DNA of 64,000 nt from positions 62,001 through 126,000 of the forward strand of contig NZ_JAIVCC010000002.1 of assembly GCF_020866905.1 (NCBI RefSeq), given 5' to 3'. The position numbers were made by a program, and so were the translations under genes. The notes under the pieces were generated by a model. That model had not been told where the DNA came from. It saw only the letters and a program-made list of their open reading frames with translations, and made no database searches. The stretch's first letter is position 1. Each line of letters starts with the position of its first letter. This document shows positions 44,256 to 53,225 of this stretch, one piece after another. This stretch comes from Salinimicrobium sediminilitoris. Lineage in GTDB: Bacteria; Bacteroidota; Bacteroidia; Flavobacteriales; Flavobacteriaceae.

Positions 44256-44969
44256 ATGCAGCTCTTTTTTCATCCTGAAGTAACTGAAGATCATAAGGAA
44301 GTTCGCTTTTCCAGGGAGGAGAGCAAACATATTGTGAAGGTCCTTAGAAAGCGTGAAGGGGACCGCCTGCACCTCACCAACGGGAAAGGCTGGATCTTCA
44401 AAACAGAAATCACCCTGGCCGAAGCCAATAACTGTACGGCCCGCATTTTGAAAACTGAAAAGGAGGCACCGGCATCATATCATTTACACCTTGCGGTAGC
44501 CCCTACAAAAATGAACGATCGTTATGAGTGGTTCCTGGAAAAGGCCACAGAGATTGGGATCCAGGAGATCACGCCGGTGATTTGTAATCACAGTGAACGT
44601 AAAGTCGTGAAATCTGAACGCTTTCAAAGAGTGATCCAGAGTGCTCTAAAGCAGTCCCTGCACACCAGGTTTCCGGTGTTGCATGAACCAATCAGTTTTA
44701 AGGATTTTATAGAGAAAGATCATCCCGAAGCGAGGTTTATTGCACATTGTGAAGATTCCATGCCAAGAAAATTACTTTCAGGGAGTCTCAAAAAAGGCAT
44801 TTCGGCGACCATTTTAATCGGTCCCGAAGGAGATTTTTCCCCCGAAGAGATCAAAATGGCATTAGAAGCAGGCTGGAAACCGGTAAGCCTTGGAAACAGC
44901 AGGTTAAGAACTGAAACCGCAGCTGTGGTGGCCTGCCATACGGCTGCATTGATCAATGAAGAAGAATAA
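44256..44969 (+). CDS. rsmE: 16S rRNA (uracil1498-N3)-methyltransferase RsmE
   Basis: A 237-residue SPOUT methyltransferase. The N-terminal PUA-like part starts MQLFFHPEV and the SPOUT knot includes ILIGPEGDFSPEEI and LGNSRLRTETAAVVA, the RsmE signature. It methylates U1498 of 16S rRNA using SAM. It begins 3 bp after tsaD. The stop is followed after 25 bp by the DUF4159 gene. Confidence 0.95.
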   Translation: MQLFFHPEVTEDHKEVRFSREESKHIVKVLRKREGDRLHLTNGKGWIFKTEITLAEANNCTARILKTEKEAPASYHLHLAVAPTKMNDRYEWFLEKATEIGIQEITPVICNHSERKVVKSERFQRVIQSALKQSLHTRFPVLHEPISFKDFIEKDHPEARFIAHCEDSMPRKLLSGSLKKGISATILIGPEGDFSPEEIKMALEAGWKPVSLGNSRLRTETAAVVACHTAALINEEE

Positions 44970-44994
44970 CATTCCTTTTTGCTATTTTAGAGAC

Positions 44995-45639
44995 ATGAAC
45001 AAAGTGCTGCTATTTTTCATATTTACTTTTTTCGCCGTAAATCTACAGGCGCAGCAGGTGGCAGTCCTTAAATACGGCGGTGGCGGCGATTGGTACAGCA
45101 ACCCTACTGCGGTTCCCAATCTTATACAGTTTAGTAACGAAAATATTAAGACGTCAATTGACCCCCAACCCGGGGCGGTGGAACCGGGCAGTACAGACAT
45201 TTTCCAGTATCCATTGATCTTTATGACCGGTCATGGCAATGTGTTCTTTAGTGATGAAGACGCATTAAATCTTCGGAATTACCTCCTGGGAGGAGGATTT
45301 TTGCACATCGATGACAATTACGGAATGAATGAATTCATTCGGAGGGAACTTAAAAAAGTTTTTCCTGAAAAAGAGCTCGAGGAACTTCCCGCCTCCCATC
45401 CCATTTTTTCTGCAGCATTTAATTATCCCAATGGCCTGCCAAAGATCCATGGACACGACGGACTTCGTCCGCAGGCCTTTGGCATTTTTGAAAATGGAAG
45501 GCTTCTGTGCCTGTTTACCTTTGAAACCGATCTTAGTGATGGCTGGGAAGATCCACAGGTGCACAATGATCCAGAAGAGGTGAGATTAAAGGCTCTTCAA
45601 ATGGGAGCAAACATTGTAAAATTTGCTTTTTCCAACTAA
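44995..45639 (+). CDS. DUF4159 domain-containing exported protein
   Basis: A 214-residue protein with signal peptide MNKVLLFFIFTFFAVNLQAQ. The mature part is a DUF4159 domain: VAVLKYGGGGDWYSNPTAV, FMTGHGNVFFSD, and GGFLHIDDNYGMNEFIR. The domain is related to class I glutamine-amidotransferase-like folds but a catalytic triad is not established. It acts outside the cytoplasm. The frame opens at 44956, but ATG 44995 gives the signal peptide. Its stop overlaps the next gene start (TAATG). Confidence 0.88.
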   Translation: MNKVLLFFIFTFFAVNLQAQQVAVLKYGGGGDWYSNPTAVPNLIQFSNENIKTSIDPQPGAVEPGSTDIFQYPLIFMTGHGNVFFSDEDALNLRNYLLGGGFLHIDDNYGMNEFIRRELKKVFPEKELEELPASHPIFSAAFNYPNGLPKIHGHDGLRPQAFGIFENGRLLCLFTFETDLSDGWEDPQVHNDPEEVRLKALQMGANIVKFAFSN

Positions 45640-46151
45640 TGCAGGCAACACACGATTCCACTACTTTCGAAAAGAAAAAATTCCCTATTGTTCTTATTCT
45701 TGATGGAATTTCAAGTCCGGCGAATATGGGCAGCCTTTTTAGGCTGGCCGATGCCTTTGGAATTGAGAAGCTTATCTTTTGTGAAAGCCCGGTAGATTTA
45801 AAAAGTAACAGGTTGAAGAGAACAGCCAGGGCTACAATAAAAAATGTGCTTTTTGAGGAACAGGAAAATTCCGAAGCTGTTTGCAGGGAATTAAAAACTG
45901 AAGGATATAAAATTCTGGCCCTGGAAGTGGCATCGGGAAGTATTCCGGTTCAGGAAAGTAATTTTCAGGATCAGGAGAAAGTGGCCCTGGTGCTGGGAAA
46001 TGAAAGCCGGGGAGTCAAAAAAGAAATCCTGGAAATGGCCGATGATCTGCTTCATATTGAAATGTTTGGAGATAACAGCAGCATGAATGTTACTCATGCT
46101 GGGGCAATAGCACTTTTTGAAATCACAAAAAGGCTGCAGCCAGTTCAATGA
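45639..46151 (+). CDS. TrmH/SpoU-family RNA methyltransferase
   Basis: A 170-residue SPOUT enzyme without the N-terminal substrate-binding domain. Motif 1 is SSPANMGSLFRLADAFGI, motif 2 ALVLGNESRGVKKEIL, motif 3 NSSMNVTHAGAIALFEI. It should 2'-O-methylate a ribose in tRNA or rRNA. The size resembles TrmL (157) more than TrmH (229), but the target is not readable from sequence. It overlaps the DUF4159 gene by 1 nt and belongs to the same run as tsaD and rsmE. Confidence 0.9.
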   Translation: MQATHDSTTFEKKKFPIVLILDGISSPANMGSLFRLADAFGIEKLIFCESPVDLKSNRLKRTARATIKNVLFEEQENSEAVCRELKTEGYKILALEVASGSIPVQESNFQDQEKVALVLGNESRGVKKEILEMADDLLHIEMFGDNSSMNVTHAGAIALFEITKRLQPVQ

Positions 46152-46170
46152 GAAATAATATATTTACCCC

Positions 46171-47259
46171 GTGAACGAAAAAGAACTTTCCTACGGAATC
46201 CTCCGCGCCATTGCCATAATACTGGGGGTGGTTTTTCTTCTTTATTTTCTATATCTCATACAGTCTGTACTGGTATACATTGCTATTGCCGGGGTGATCT
46301 CACTTGTGGGCCGACCAGTCGTACTTTTCCTGAAAAATCATTTAAAGATACCTAATAAATTTGCGGTGGTAATTGTATTACTGCTGGTTTTAAGCAGTTT
46401 CATTGGCTTGATCACCATTTTTATTCCTATCGTAGTGGAACAGAGTAAAAACCTGGGACAAATAGATATGGACGCTTTTACCCGGGATTTGAACGAGTTA
46501 AATAACCAGATCAACAATTATCTTGGGGTTGAAGAGATCAACATCATTGAAGGCATCAAACAAACAGAATTTGTAAGAAATTTTGATCTTTCTACCATCC
46601 CAAGATATCTTAATAATTTCTTTGGAATTTTAGGAGCGGGAGTGATCGCAATTTTTTCCATAATATTTATTTCCTTCTTCTTTCTCAAGGACAGCCGCCT
46701 AATGCTCAACAGTATATTGGTTTTTGCCAATAAAGGCCACGAAGATAAGTTCCAGCGGGTCTTCAATAAGATCAAAGTGTTATTATCCCGCTATTTCGTC
46801 GGGCTCACCATGCAAATCACGGTTCTCTTTATTTTATACAGCATTTTGTTATCTCTGTTCGAGATCAATAATCCAATTGCTATTGCCTTCATCTGCGCAT
46901 TTCTGAATATCGTGCCCTACCTGGGACCAATTATAGCCGGAATTTTAGTTTCGCTTTTTGTCATTTCCAGCAACCTGGGAGCCGACTTCCAAACAATTAT
47001 TCTGCCGCAGCTTATGTATGTAATGTCCGGGTATCTTATTTGTCAGTTGATCGATAATTTTATTAATCAGCCCCTTATTTTCGGGGCCAGTGTACGGTCC
47101 CATCCCCTGGAGATCTTCCTGGTAATTCTTATAGCGGGATTAACTTCAGGAATATTGGGAATGGTGGTTGCTGTGCCTTTCTATACCGCGATCAAGGTGA
47201 TTGCTAAAGAATCTTTAAGTGAATATAAGATCGTAAAACGATTAACAAGGGATCTATAA
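46171..47259 (+). CDS. AI-2E family transporter (UPF0118)
   Basis: A 362-residue membrane protein with about seven to eight helices, starting at GTG. The pattern of paired N-terminal helices, a periplasmic/cytoplasmic stretch (about 95-150), and the C-terminal conserved LNIVPYLGPIIAGI and NFINQPLIFGASVRSHP matches the AI-2E exporter family. Some members export AI-2, others are Na+/H+ antiporters; no luxS is visible here. It follows the TrmH-type gene by 19 bp and ends directly at the next gene. Confidence 0.9.
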   Translation: MNEKELSYGILRAIAIILGVVFLLYFLYLIQSVLVYIAIAGVISLVGRPVVLFLKNHLKIPNKFAVVIVLLLVLSSFIGLITIFIPIVVEQSKNLGQIDMDAFTRDLNELNNQINNYLGVEEINIIEGIKQTEFVRNFDLSTIPRYLNNFFGILGAGVIAIFSIIFISFFFLKDSRLMLNSILVFANKGHEDKFQRVFNKIKVLLSRYFVGLTMQITVLFILYSILLSLFEINNPIAIAFICAFLNIVPYLGPIIAGILVSLFVISSNLGADFQTIILPQLMYVMSGYLICQLIDNFINQPLIFGASVRSHPLEIFLVILIAGLTSGILGMVVAVPFYTAIKVIAKESLSEYKIVKRLTRDL

Positions 47260-48435
47260 TTGAACCGGAAACTTCTAAATAACGAGGTTCAGGAGTTTTT
47301 AGAGAACAACTATAAAACTGAGGTGTCAAAAATGGCATTTCAGGGTAGTCCTTTTGAAGGTATTTCTACCCAAGAGCTTTTGGTGCAGCTTTCAGGAAAA
47401 AAAAGAGCAGAGAAAAAATTACCACTCTGGTTCCAAACCCGTGAGATCATTTATCCTCCCAACGTTAATTTGGAGCAAACTTCTTCTGAAATCACTGCAA
47501 AATACAAAGCTTCTTTAATTGAAGGTGACAGGCTTCTGGATCTTACCGGGGGGTTTGGAATAGATAGCTATTACTTTGCGAATAAGGTAAAAACAGTAAG
47601 ACATTTTGAACTTAATCCTGAACTGCAGGAAATCGCTTCTCATAATTTTCAAATACTGAATGCCAGAAATGTCATTTCTGAAGCCGGGGATGGAATTGGA
47701 TTTCTAAAAAAAACGACTGAAAAATTCGATTGGATCTACATTGATCCTTCCCGCCGAGACGAAGCGGGAGGGCGGGTCTTTTTCCTTTCTGAATGTTTAC
47801 CCAATGTTCCCGAACACATAAAATTACTTCAGGAGAAGGCAAACAATATCCTCGTGAAGACCTCTCCCCTGCTCGACCTGCAGGCCGGGCTTAACGAGTT
47901 AGAGAATGTCCATGAAATCCATGTTGTCGCTGTCGAAAATGATGTAAAAGAACTGCTTTGGATCCTGAAGAAAAATGCTTCGGAAGTAATCCGGGTTAAA
48001 ACGGTGAATTTTCAGAAGAAAGGAGAGCAGATCTATGAAAGTTCTTTTGGGCAAAATCTTCCTGAAAATTACCAGGATCCTGAGGAATTTCTGTATGAAC
48101 CCAATGCAGCAATAATGAAAAGCGGTCTATTTGCTGCCTTAGGAAAGGATCTTGGACTTAATAAACTTCATCCCAACACCCAGCTGTTTACTTCAGAAAA
48201 ACCTGTAGAATTCCCCGGAAGGCGTTTTAAGATCCTACAGGTACTGCCTTTCAGAAAAAAACAGCTAAAGAAGAAGCTGCAGTTAAAAAAAGCCAATATC
48301 TCCACCCGCAATTTTCCTGAAACAGTTGCAGACCTTAGGAAGCAACTCCAATTAAAAGAAGGAGGGGATTCTTACTTATTCTTTACTACCCTTAAGAATG
48401 AAGAAAAAGTGGTGCTGGTGTGTCAAAAAAGCTAA
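47260..48435 (+). CDS. Class I SAM methyltransferase with THUMP-like C-terminal domain
   Basis: A 391-residue protein. The Rossmann SAM motif reads LLDLTGGFGIDSYYFA (about residues 90-105), followed by DWIYIDPSRRD with a putative catalytic DPS motif. The C-terminal section resembles the THUMP-like domain of Bacteroidota methyltransferases that probably modify RNA. The start is TTG immediately after the AI-2E stop (TAATTG); the first ATG would remove 24 residues of the conserved N terminus. Substrate unknown. Confidence 0.87.
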   Translation: MNRKLLNNEVQEFLENNYKTEVSKMAFQGSPFEGISTQELLVQLSGKKRAEKKLPLWFQTREIIYPPNVNLEQTSSEITAKYKASLIEGDRLLDLTGGFGIDSYYFANKVKTVRHFELNPELQEIASHNFQILNARNVISEAGDGIGFLKKTTEKFDWIYIDPSRRDEAGGRVFFLSECLPNVPEHIKLLQEKANNILVKTSPLLDLQAGLNELENVHEIHVVAVENDVKELLWILKKNASEVIRVKTVNFQKKGEQIYESSFGQNLPENYQDPEEFLYEPNAAIMKSGLFAALGKDLGLNKLHPNTQLFTSEKPVEFPGRRFKILQVLPFRKKQLKKKLQLKKANISTRNFPETVADLRKQLQLKEGGDSYLFFTTLKNEEKVVLVCQKS

Positions 48436-48444
48436 TTAGGAAGA

Positions 48445-49266
48445 CTATTCCAGGTGAACTTCATTAGACACCGTCTTTTTTGGAGAATTTTCTTTTGATG
48501 ATCGAAACTTCCGCAGAAGATTACGGGGTGCAATGTAGAAAGCTGCAACAAAAACAAAGTAAATATTCAATAGTGTAATTCTTGCCACATCCTGCCAGGG
48601 CTTGAAATGCGTGACCCTTTCCTGAGGGTCATAAAGTACCTTCACAGGAAGATTGATCACCTTCACCCCGCTCCACGCTGCTTTTACGATCACTTCGATC
48701 TCCAGTTCAAACCTGGAGGTGTATAAAGAGAGAGAGTTTACAGCCTCAAGAGGGTAAAGCCTGTAACCACATTGAGTGTCTTTCAATTTTATTCCGGTTT
48801 CCACCCAATACCAAAAGGTAGAAAAGCGGTTTCCAATACTACTTTTATCGGGCACGGTAGGATCGTCCATTTTTCGGGAACCAATAACCAAAAGGTCGGG
48901 TTGGGAAGTAATGTGTTCTTCCAGGGCATCAAGAAATACATGAAGATCATCGGGGAAGTGCTGCCCATCGGAATCCATTGAAATGGCATACTTGTAACCC
49001 ATTTTTTGAGCTTCCTTAAAGCCTCTTTTCAGCGCATTACCTTTTCCTTTGTTTACCGGAATATTGATCACCTTCAGAAAAGAATAATTTTCGAGGATGC
49101 GTTCGGTATTATCGGTGGAACCGTCATTCACCACTATGATGTTTTTGGTGTAATTGTACACTTCATCAATTACCCTCTGCAAGGTCTTGTGGTTATTGTA
49201 TGTAGGAATAAGGACACAACAATGAAGTGCGTCAAATCGTGATTGGTATGAGGGTTCCAGATCCAA
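48445..49266 (-). CDS. Family 2 glycosyltransferase (dolichol-phosphate mannosyltransferase-like)
   Basis: A 273-residue GT2 enzyme: CVLIPTYNNHKTLQRVI, VVNDGSTDNTE (nucleotide-binding) and MDSDGQHFPDDL (DxD-like) are present. One C-terminal hydrophobic segment (about 225-245) may anchor it. It would transfer a sugar from a nucleotide donor to a lipid carrier at the cytoplasmic face. It stands alone; no sugar-modification cluster surrounds it. Confidence 0.88.
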   Translation of the reverse strand: MDLEPSYQSRFDALHCCVLIPTYNNHKTLQRVIDEVYNYTKNIIVVNDGSTDNTERILENYSFLKVINIPVNKGKGNALKRGFKEAQKMGYKYAISMDSDGQHFPDDLHVFLDALEEHITSQPDLLVIGSRKMDDPTVPDKSSIGNRFSTFWYWVETGIKLKDTQCGYRLYPLEAVNSLSLYTSRFELEIEVIVKAAWSGVKVINLPVKVLYDPQERVTHFKPWQDVARITLLNIYFVFVAAFYIAPRNLLRKFRSSKENSPKKTVSNEVHLE

Positions 49267-49324
49267 AAAAGTGATTTGGTTTAAAATTAGAAAAATAACA
49301 GTTATTCTTTTCCTGTTTGGAGTA

Positions 49325-49332
49325 CAAATTTA
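49325..49332 (-). promoter_or_regulatory. -7 promoter element TAAATTTG for the GT2 gene
   Basis: Matches TAnnTTTG on the minus strand, 58 nt before the ATG at 49266. Confidence 0.35.
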
Positions 49333-49468
49333 GGCAGAAAAGGATTAAATAGGGTAAACAATTTAGATCATATTTATATTCTCTCTGGGGTTAGAGTTGA
49401 GAATTAATTCTAAGAAAAACATGTTGAGTTAAAACAATTCCATGCAGGGATTTTCGATCATTTGGTAT

Positions 49469-50080
49469 CTAATTATAGAGCTTGCTTATCTTATTGAGTT
49501 TCTCCCTATCGTGAATATCTATGCGACTACCCAGAGTGGAAATGATCTTCTCCTCTTTCAATTCAGATAACAGTCTGTTTACAGTCTCCTTTACCGTACC
49601 TACATATCCTGCAAGATCGGTTCGGGTTAGGCAGATTGAATGGGAGGAGCCGTCGGTGCCGTTGAAAGAATCAACCAGGGATAAAATTGCATCGGCAAGA
49701 CGGCCTCTCACAGGTTTATAAGCCAGATCGGTAACTGTTTCCTCGATCCTGTTTATATCTTCTGCAAGCCGACAAAGCAGATAAGAGAATATTTCCTGAT
49801 TATTATTTACAACTTTCCAGAAATCCTCTTTAGAAAGGAACAAAAGATAAGTCTCTTCGAGGGTCTCGGCAGAGGTTGTATATTTTCGGTGGGAGAAAAG
49901 GTCAGAAAAACTAAGTAATTCGGGATGGATAGCAATCTTCACAATTTTCTCTTTTCCAAGGCTTCCTGTTTTACTAATTTTTACTTTCCCTTTTTCTACA
50001 AAGTAAGCTCCCAATGGGGTACTACCTTCCTGATAAATCGATTGCCCCTTTCTTAAAAAATAAACCATCGCTTTTTTCAC
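49469..50080 (-). CDS. Crp/Fnr-family transcriptional regulator
   Basis: A 203-residue regulator. An N-terminal cyclic-nucleotide-binding-like beta roll (about 5-115) is followed by a winged-helix domain (about 135-200) with TRTDLAGYVGTVKETVNRLLSEL. No Fnr-type cysteine cluster is seen, so oxygen sensing by Fe-S is unlikely; the effector is unknown. It lacks the usual N-terminal extension, starting almost directly in the roll. The start is GTG (50080) or ATG (50068). A 429-bp spacer separates it from the divergently oriented secreted-protein gene, a plausible target. Confidence 0.85.
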   Translation of the reverse strand: MKKAMVYFLRKGQSIYQEGSTPLGAYFVEKGKVKISKTGSLGKEKIVKIAIHPELLSFSDLFSHRKYTTSAETLEETYLLFLSKEDFWKVVNNNQEIFSYLLCRLAEDINRIEETVTDLAYKPVRGRLADAILSLVDSFNGTDGSSHSICLTRTDLAGYVGTVKETVNRLLSELKEEKIISTLGSRIDIHDREKLNKISKLYN

Positions 50081-50509
50081 AGAAAGGTTGAAAAATTTGG
50101 GGAGGAAAACACGGGCTTGTAAAATTCACGATTTCCATAGTGATGATTTTTAATAGTAACTCTATTTAAGAAGGAAAATAGTATTAAATGTCTTCATTGG
50201 ACATGATAAAAATCATTCTTTTATTCGCAACATATTATGTAACAACAATTTAACTATTTTAAGATTTAAATAACAATGATTCTACTGAGATCGATTCTTC
50301 AAATTAAATTAAAAATGAGGGGGCAACAACTAATTTGATCCTTTAGTTGCTATGCGAGCATGCCATATCAGTCCTTAAATGAGTGATTTTAATCTTCAAT
50401 TAAAGAACTTTAGTCTTTACACAAGGGTGTATTAGTTATTTCGGAGCCATAAACTGTTCTTTAACTTAATATATAATAATTAATAATAACCATAAAAATC
50501 GATTATCTA
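50081..50509. other. Intergenic control region, 429 bp, between Crp/Fnr gene and secreted-protein gene
   Basis: AT-rich, no coding sequence. Two inverted repeats could be regulator sites: ATGTC-N7-GACAT at 50188-50204 and CAACTAA-N9-TTAGTTG at 50327-50349. No clear TAnnTTTG element was found for the downstream gene. Both repeats are low-confidence operator candidates. Confidence 0.35.
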
Positions 50510-51643
50510 ATGAAAGTAGGACTTACCATTTTAAAATCGGCACTTCTTGCCGTGCTCATGATCTCTTTTACTGGATATGAAAAAGAAGAGCTTGAAACCC
50601 AAAGCTTAGATGCTAAAGCTATTATTACTGCTCCAGGTGGAAAAAAGGCTCCCGCTGCTGAAAAAACAGGAAATAACCTATCATTTCCCGTAATCTGGTC
50701 GGATGGTGTTACCAAACCGCTTCGCGGAACTTTTGGTGAAGATGTCTTCAATGGACTTTACTTTACTGCAGATGGCTTTGATTATTATGTTCAAAATGAT
50801 CCTCTTAATACCTGGCAGGCGGAATCTTTTGATCCTCTCGCTGCATCAATTGACGAAACAAATCCAACAAATGACCTGGAATTGCTTAGCATTAGCAGTA
50901 TTGACTGGGGGGATAACCTTGAAGCAAAAGACTGGCCATATGGTTCACAAATTAGGGTGGAAGTAGTTCTATCTAAGGTTTTAGATTATCCCATGAAAGC
51001 TTATACGATGAAAATCGAAGATGAAAGCCAATCTGGTTTGACAGAAGTCTGGGGCGCTCAAACAATAGGAAGTGAAGCAGGACCACAGGCAGTTATCTAC
51101 CAAAGTCCTGTTGCAACAGTTTATTCAGGTATGGCTAAGCTGGTGATACAAAAGATCAATGAATTACCAGGAAATCAACCTCCTTCTTTAGACTGGAATT
51201 CTACTACCTCCTCCTGGGAAGGTGATATTAGTACACCGTTATTTGAAGGTGGAGTATGGGAAAATATTGATGGACCTTCTGGTTATAGTGCAGAAATTAA
51301 TGTACAGGGAAAAGTGATCTATGGGTACAACTGGGTGACTCGTAAAACCGGTGACGGAGAAGGCACCTATAGAATTACTTTTGTGCTGGATTCTAATGCT
51401 CCCATTCCTGATTTAAATACTGAATTTGATGAAGTAACCTTTGTAGTACCAAAAGAGGAAGGAGAAGAAATCACCATAACTGCGGAACCTGATTCAGGCG
51501 GTGGAATAACAGGAATTCTTCCTGATTATAATTTAACCTACATAGATGTAAAGCTAACTGATCAAAAAGGCAGCGGCAGCGGCAATAGTGGTGCCGGAGG
51601 TGGTAACAGCGGCGGTAAAGGTAACCAAGGTGGCAGAAGGTAA
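50510..51643 (+). CDS. Secreted hypothetical protein with mutated lipobox and Gly/Ser-rich tail
   Basis: A 377-residue protein with a signal sequence MKVGLTILKSALLAVLMI ending SFTGYEKEEL. A lipobox would read FTGC followed by acidic residues, as in surface-exposed Bacteroidota lipoproteins; here the codon is TAT (Tyr), one base from TGT. The protein would then not be lipidated. The mature part is beta-rich and ends in a low-complexity G/S/N/K/R tail (about 353-377) resembling a linker. No domain is recognised. It has its own terminator and lies opposite a Crp/Fnr regulator. Confidence 0.75.
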   Translation: MKVGLTILKSALLAVLMISFTGYEKEELETQSLDAKAIITAPGGKKAPAAEKTGNNLSFPVIWSDGVTKPLRGTFGEDVFNGLYFTADGFDYYVQNDPLNTWQAESFDPLAASIDETNPTNDLELLSISSIDWGDNLEAKDWPYGSQIRVEVVLSKVLDYPMKAYTMKIEDESQSGLTEVWGAQTIGSEAGPQAVIYQSPVATVYSGMAKLVIQKINELPGNQPPSLDWNSTTSSWEGDISTPLFEGGVWENIDGPSGYSAEINVQGKVIYGYNWVTRKTGDGEGTYRITFVLDSNAPIPDLNTEFDEVTFVVPKEEGEEITITAEPDSGGGITGILPDYNLTYIDVKLTDQKGSGSGNSGAGGGNSGGKGNQGGRR

Positions 51644-51690
51644 CAGTCGTAAATAATCTACTTAGTTACTGTTAATAATACAGAAATCTT

Positions 51691-51722
51691 AATCCGGGGT
51701 TGGTAAAATCCCGGATTTTATT
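51691..51722 (+). terminator. Terminator of the secreted-protein gene
   Basis: Stem AATCCGGGG / TCCCGGATT with a 9-nt loop followed by TTATTTTT on the plus strand. Confidence 0.85.
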
Positions 51723-52117
51723 TTTAAAGGAATGGGATAATCGAAAAGCTTCCCTTGTAATTTAATAAAATGATGCCTATTGCTCTCCCAGCAACCATCC
51801 TTCTGAACCATTTCTATCCAAAAGGAACCTCTACCCATCAATAATAACTCAATTGGATTTAAGACGTTTAAATGAGGCCTTTGTCCTTTTATATAATCAC
51901 TTCATCATAATCAATCCCCCAGCTTTAAACTAATTAAAAGAAGGAACAATAGAAATATAAACCTGAATTTATAACTTACAATTAATCTCCTTCTATCCTT
52001 TCAGGATTTCAATTTTTAATTTTAGTAAATTTCTTGAACAAGATCAATTTCCCGGGCTACATTCCCGCTATGCATGTTGATTAAATAATTATACTTCAGA
52101 ATTAAATAGAATAGTAT

Positions 52118-52150
52118 CGGCCCGCAATTACCTGCGGGCCGGATTTTTTT
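52118..52150 (+). terminator. Orphan plus-strand terminator
   Basis: Stem CGGCCCGC / GCGGGCCG with an 8-nt loop and then GATTTTTTTAG. The U tract is present only in the plus direction, and no plus-strand gene lies directly upstream. Confidence 0.8.
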
Positions 52151-52261
52151 AGCTCCAATTCCTTGAATTTTTAATCTTCAGGAATCCTCTAACTATCTCT
52201 ATTGTTACTTCTTAGCCTCTGTTTAGGTATAATAAAAAGTCTTTAAGCTGATTGTCTGTAG

Positions 52262-53167
52262 TTATTTTCCAGACTGGATCCAGTAACTAATTCCGGCAGA
52301 CCAGTAGAAAACACTTTCCAGGTCTTCCTTATAAACAGCACTCTCTGTTGTAATTGTAGCACTGGTTTGGGGAAATGACACCATAGGTGTGAAAGAAAAA
52401 ATAAAGGATTTGTAGTAGTACTGTAAAGGAAGTTGTGCTTCGATGTTCAGGATATTAAATTCTGATGCTTCAGATATGCTCACATTAATAACTTCAGATT
52501 GCATCATGGCCGGTCCGCCGGGTCCATTTCCTGGTCCCTGCTGTTCGCTTCCCCCTCCTTTTCGGTTGCCAAGTCTGCTGGTATTATAATACTCTTCATA
52601 AAAGTATTGGGTTCCGGCGCTTAGAATAAGAGCTGGGCTAATTACCAATTTTTTGTTGATCGCATAAAAATTTCGATCGATCATCAAATTCACTGTAAAA
52701 TCGGGAGAGCTGCTACTACTAAAATAACTGGCTCCACTAAGAGTAAGTTCTGTAACCCTGAAATCATAACTCACCAAACCAGTAATGTCTCCTTCAATTT
52801 CAGATAGGACATTATAACTTTCATCATCAAAAAAATACTTAGTACCTGAAATTCCTACAGTAAAATTTTTGTTTGTTAAAAGGTATCCGGCGCTAATCAG
52901 GAACAGATCAAATCTTTCTTCCGCCGAAGAAACCAAATATGATGCGGAAGCGTTTCCATAAAATCCCGACTTGTCAAAATAACCCATTGAAGCATAAGCG
53001 TATGGGGCTGCAATAGAATCCCTGCGTCCCATAAAAACAGCATCATTTATATAGCTTAAATCCCCAAGAAAATAGGAAAAATCTGAGGTAGACCCTTCGG
53101 GAGTTTGAGCTTTTAGATTTCCCTGAACCACCATAAGTAACAGGAAAAATGTGATAATAATTTTCAT
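52262..53167 (-). CDS. Outer-membrane beta-barrel-like protein
   Basis: A 301-residue protein with signal peptide MKIIITFFLLLMVVQGNLKAQ. The mature part is rich in aromatic and alternating residues, with many Tyr and Ser strands, and fits a 10- to 12-strand barrel. A loop at about residues 200-222 is Gly/Pro-rich (GGGSEQQGPGNGPGGP). No family is recognised. It lies downstream of the DUF6799 gene on the same strand, separated by a strong palindromic terminator, so it may be expressed by readthrough or its own promoter. Confidence 0.75.
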   Translation of the reverse strand: MKIIITFFLLLMVVQGNLKAQTPEGSTSDFSYFLGDLSYINDAVFMGRRDSIAAPYAYASMGYFDKSGFYGNASASYLVSSAEERFDLFLISAGYLLTNKNFTVGISGTKYFFDDESYNVLSEIEGDITGLVSYDFRVTELTLSGASYFSSSSSPDFTVNLMIDRNFYAINKKLVISPALILSAGTQYFYEEYYNTSRLGNRKGGGSEQQGPGNGPGGPAMMQSEVINVSISEASEFNILNIEAQLPLQYYYKSFIFSFTPMVSFPQTSATITTESAVYKEDLESVFYWSAGISYWIQSGK

Positions 53168-53180
53168 GTTTCAGTTAAAA

Positions 53181-53218
53181 ATGTAAAAGAGAGTTTTCGG
53201 GAAAACTCTCTTTTACAT
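53181..53218 (-). terminator. Palindromic terminator after the DUF6799 gene
   Basis: Two perfectly matching 18-nt arms (ATGTAAAAGAGAGTTTTC and complement) around GG, positions 53181-53198 and 53201-53218. The arms end in A-rich and T-rich runs, so it can work in both directions. Confidence 0.85.
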
Positions 53219-53225
53219 ATCCTTT

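Larger units (their letters stand above)
51644..52261. other. Intergenic region, 618 bp, with two plus-strand terminators and no ORF
   Basis: Holds the terminator of the secreted-protein gene (51691-51722) and, some 400 bp later, a second plus-strand terminator (52118-52150). No gene is seen between them on the plus strand, and the minus-strand beta-barrel gene ends only at 52262. A small RNA or a decayed gene is possible; I see no homology. Confidence 0.5.
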
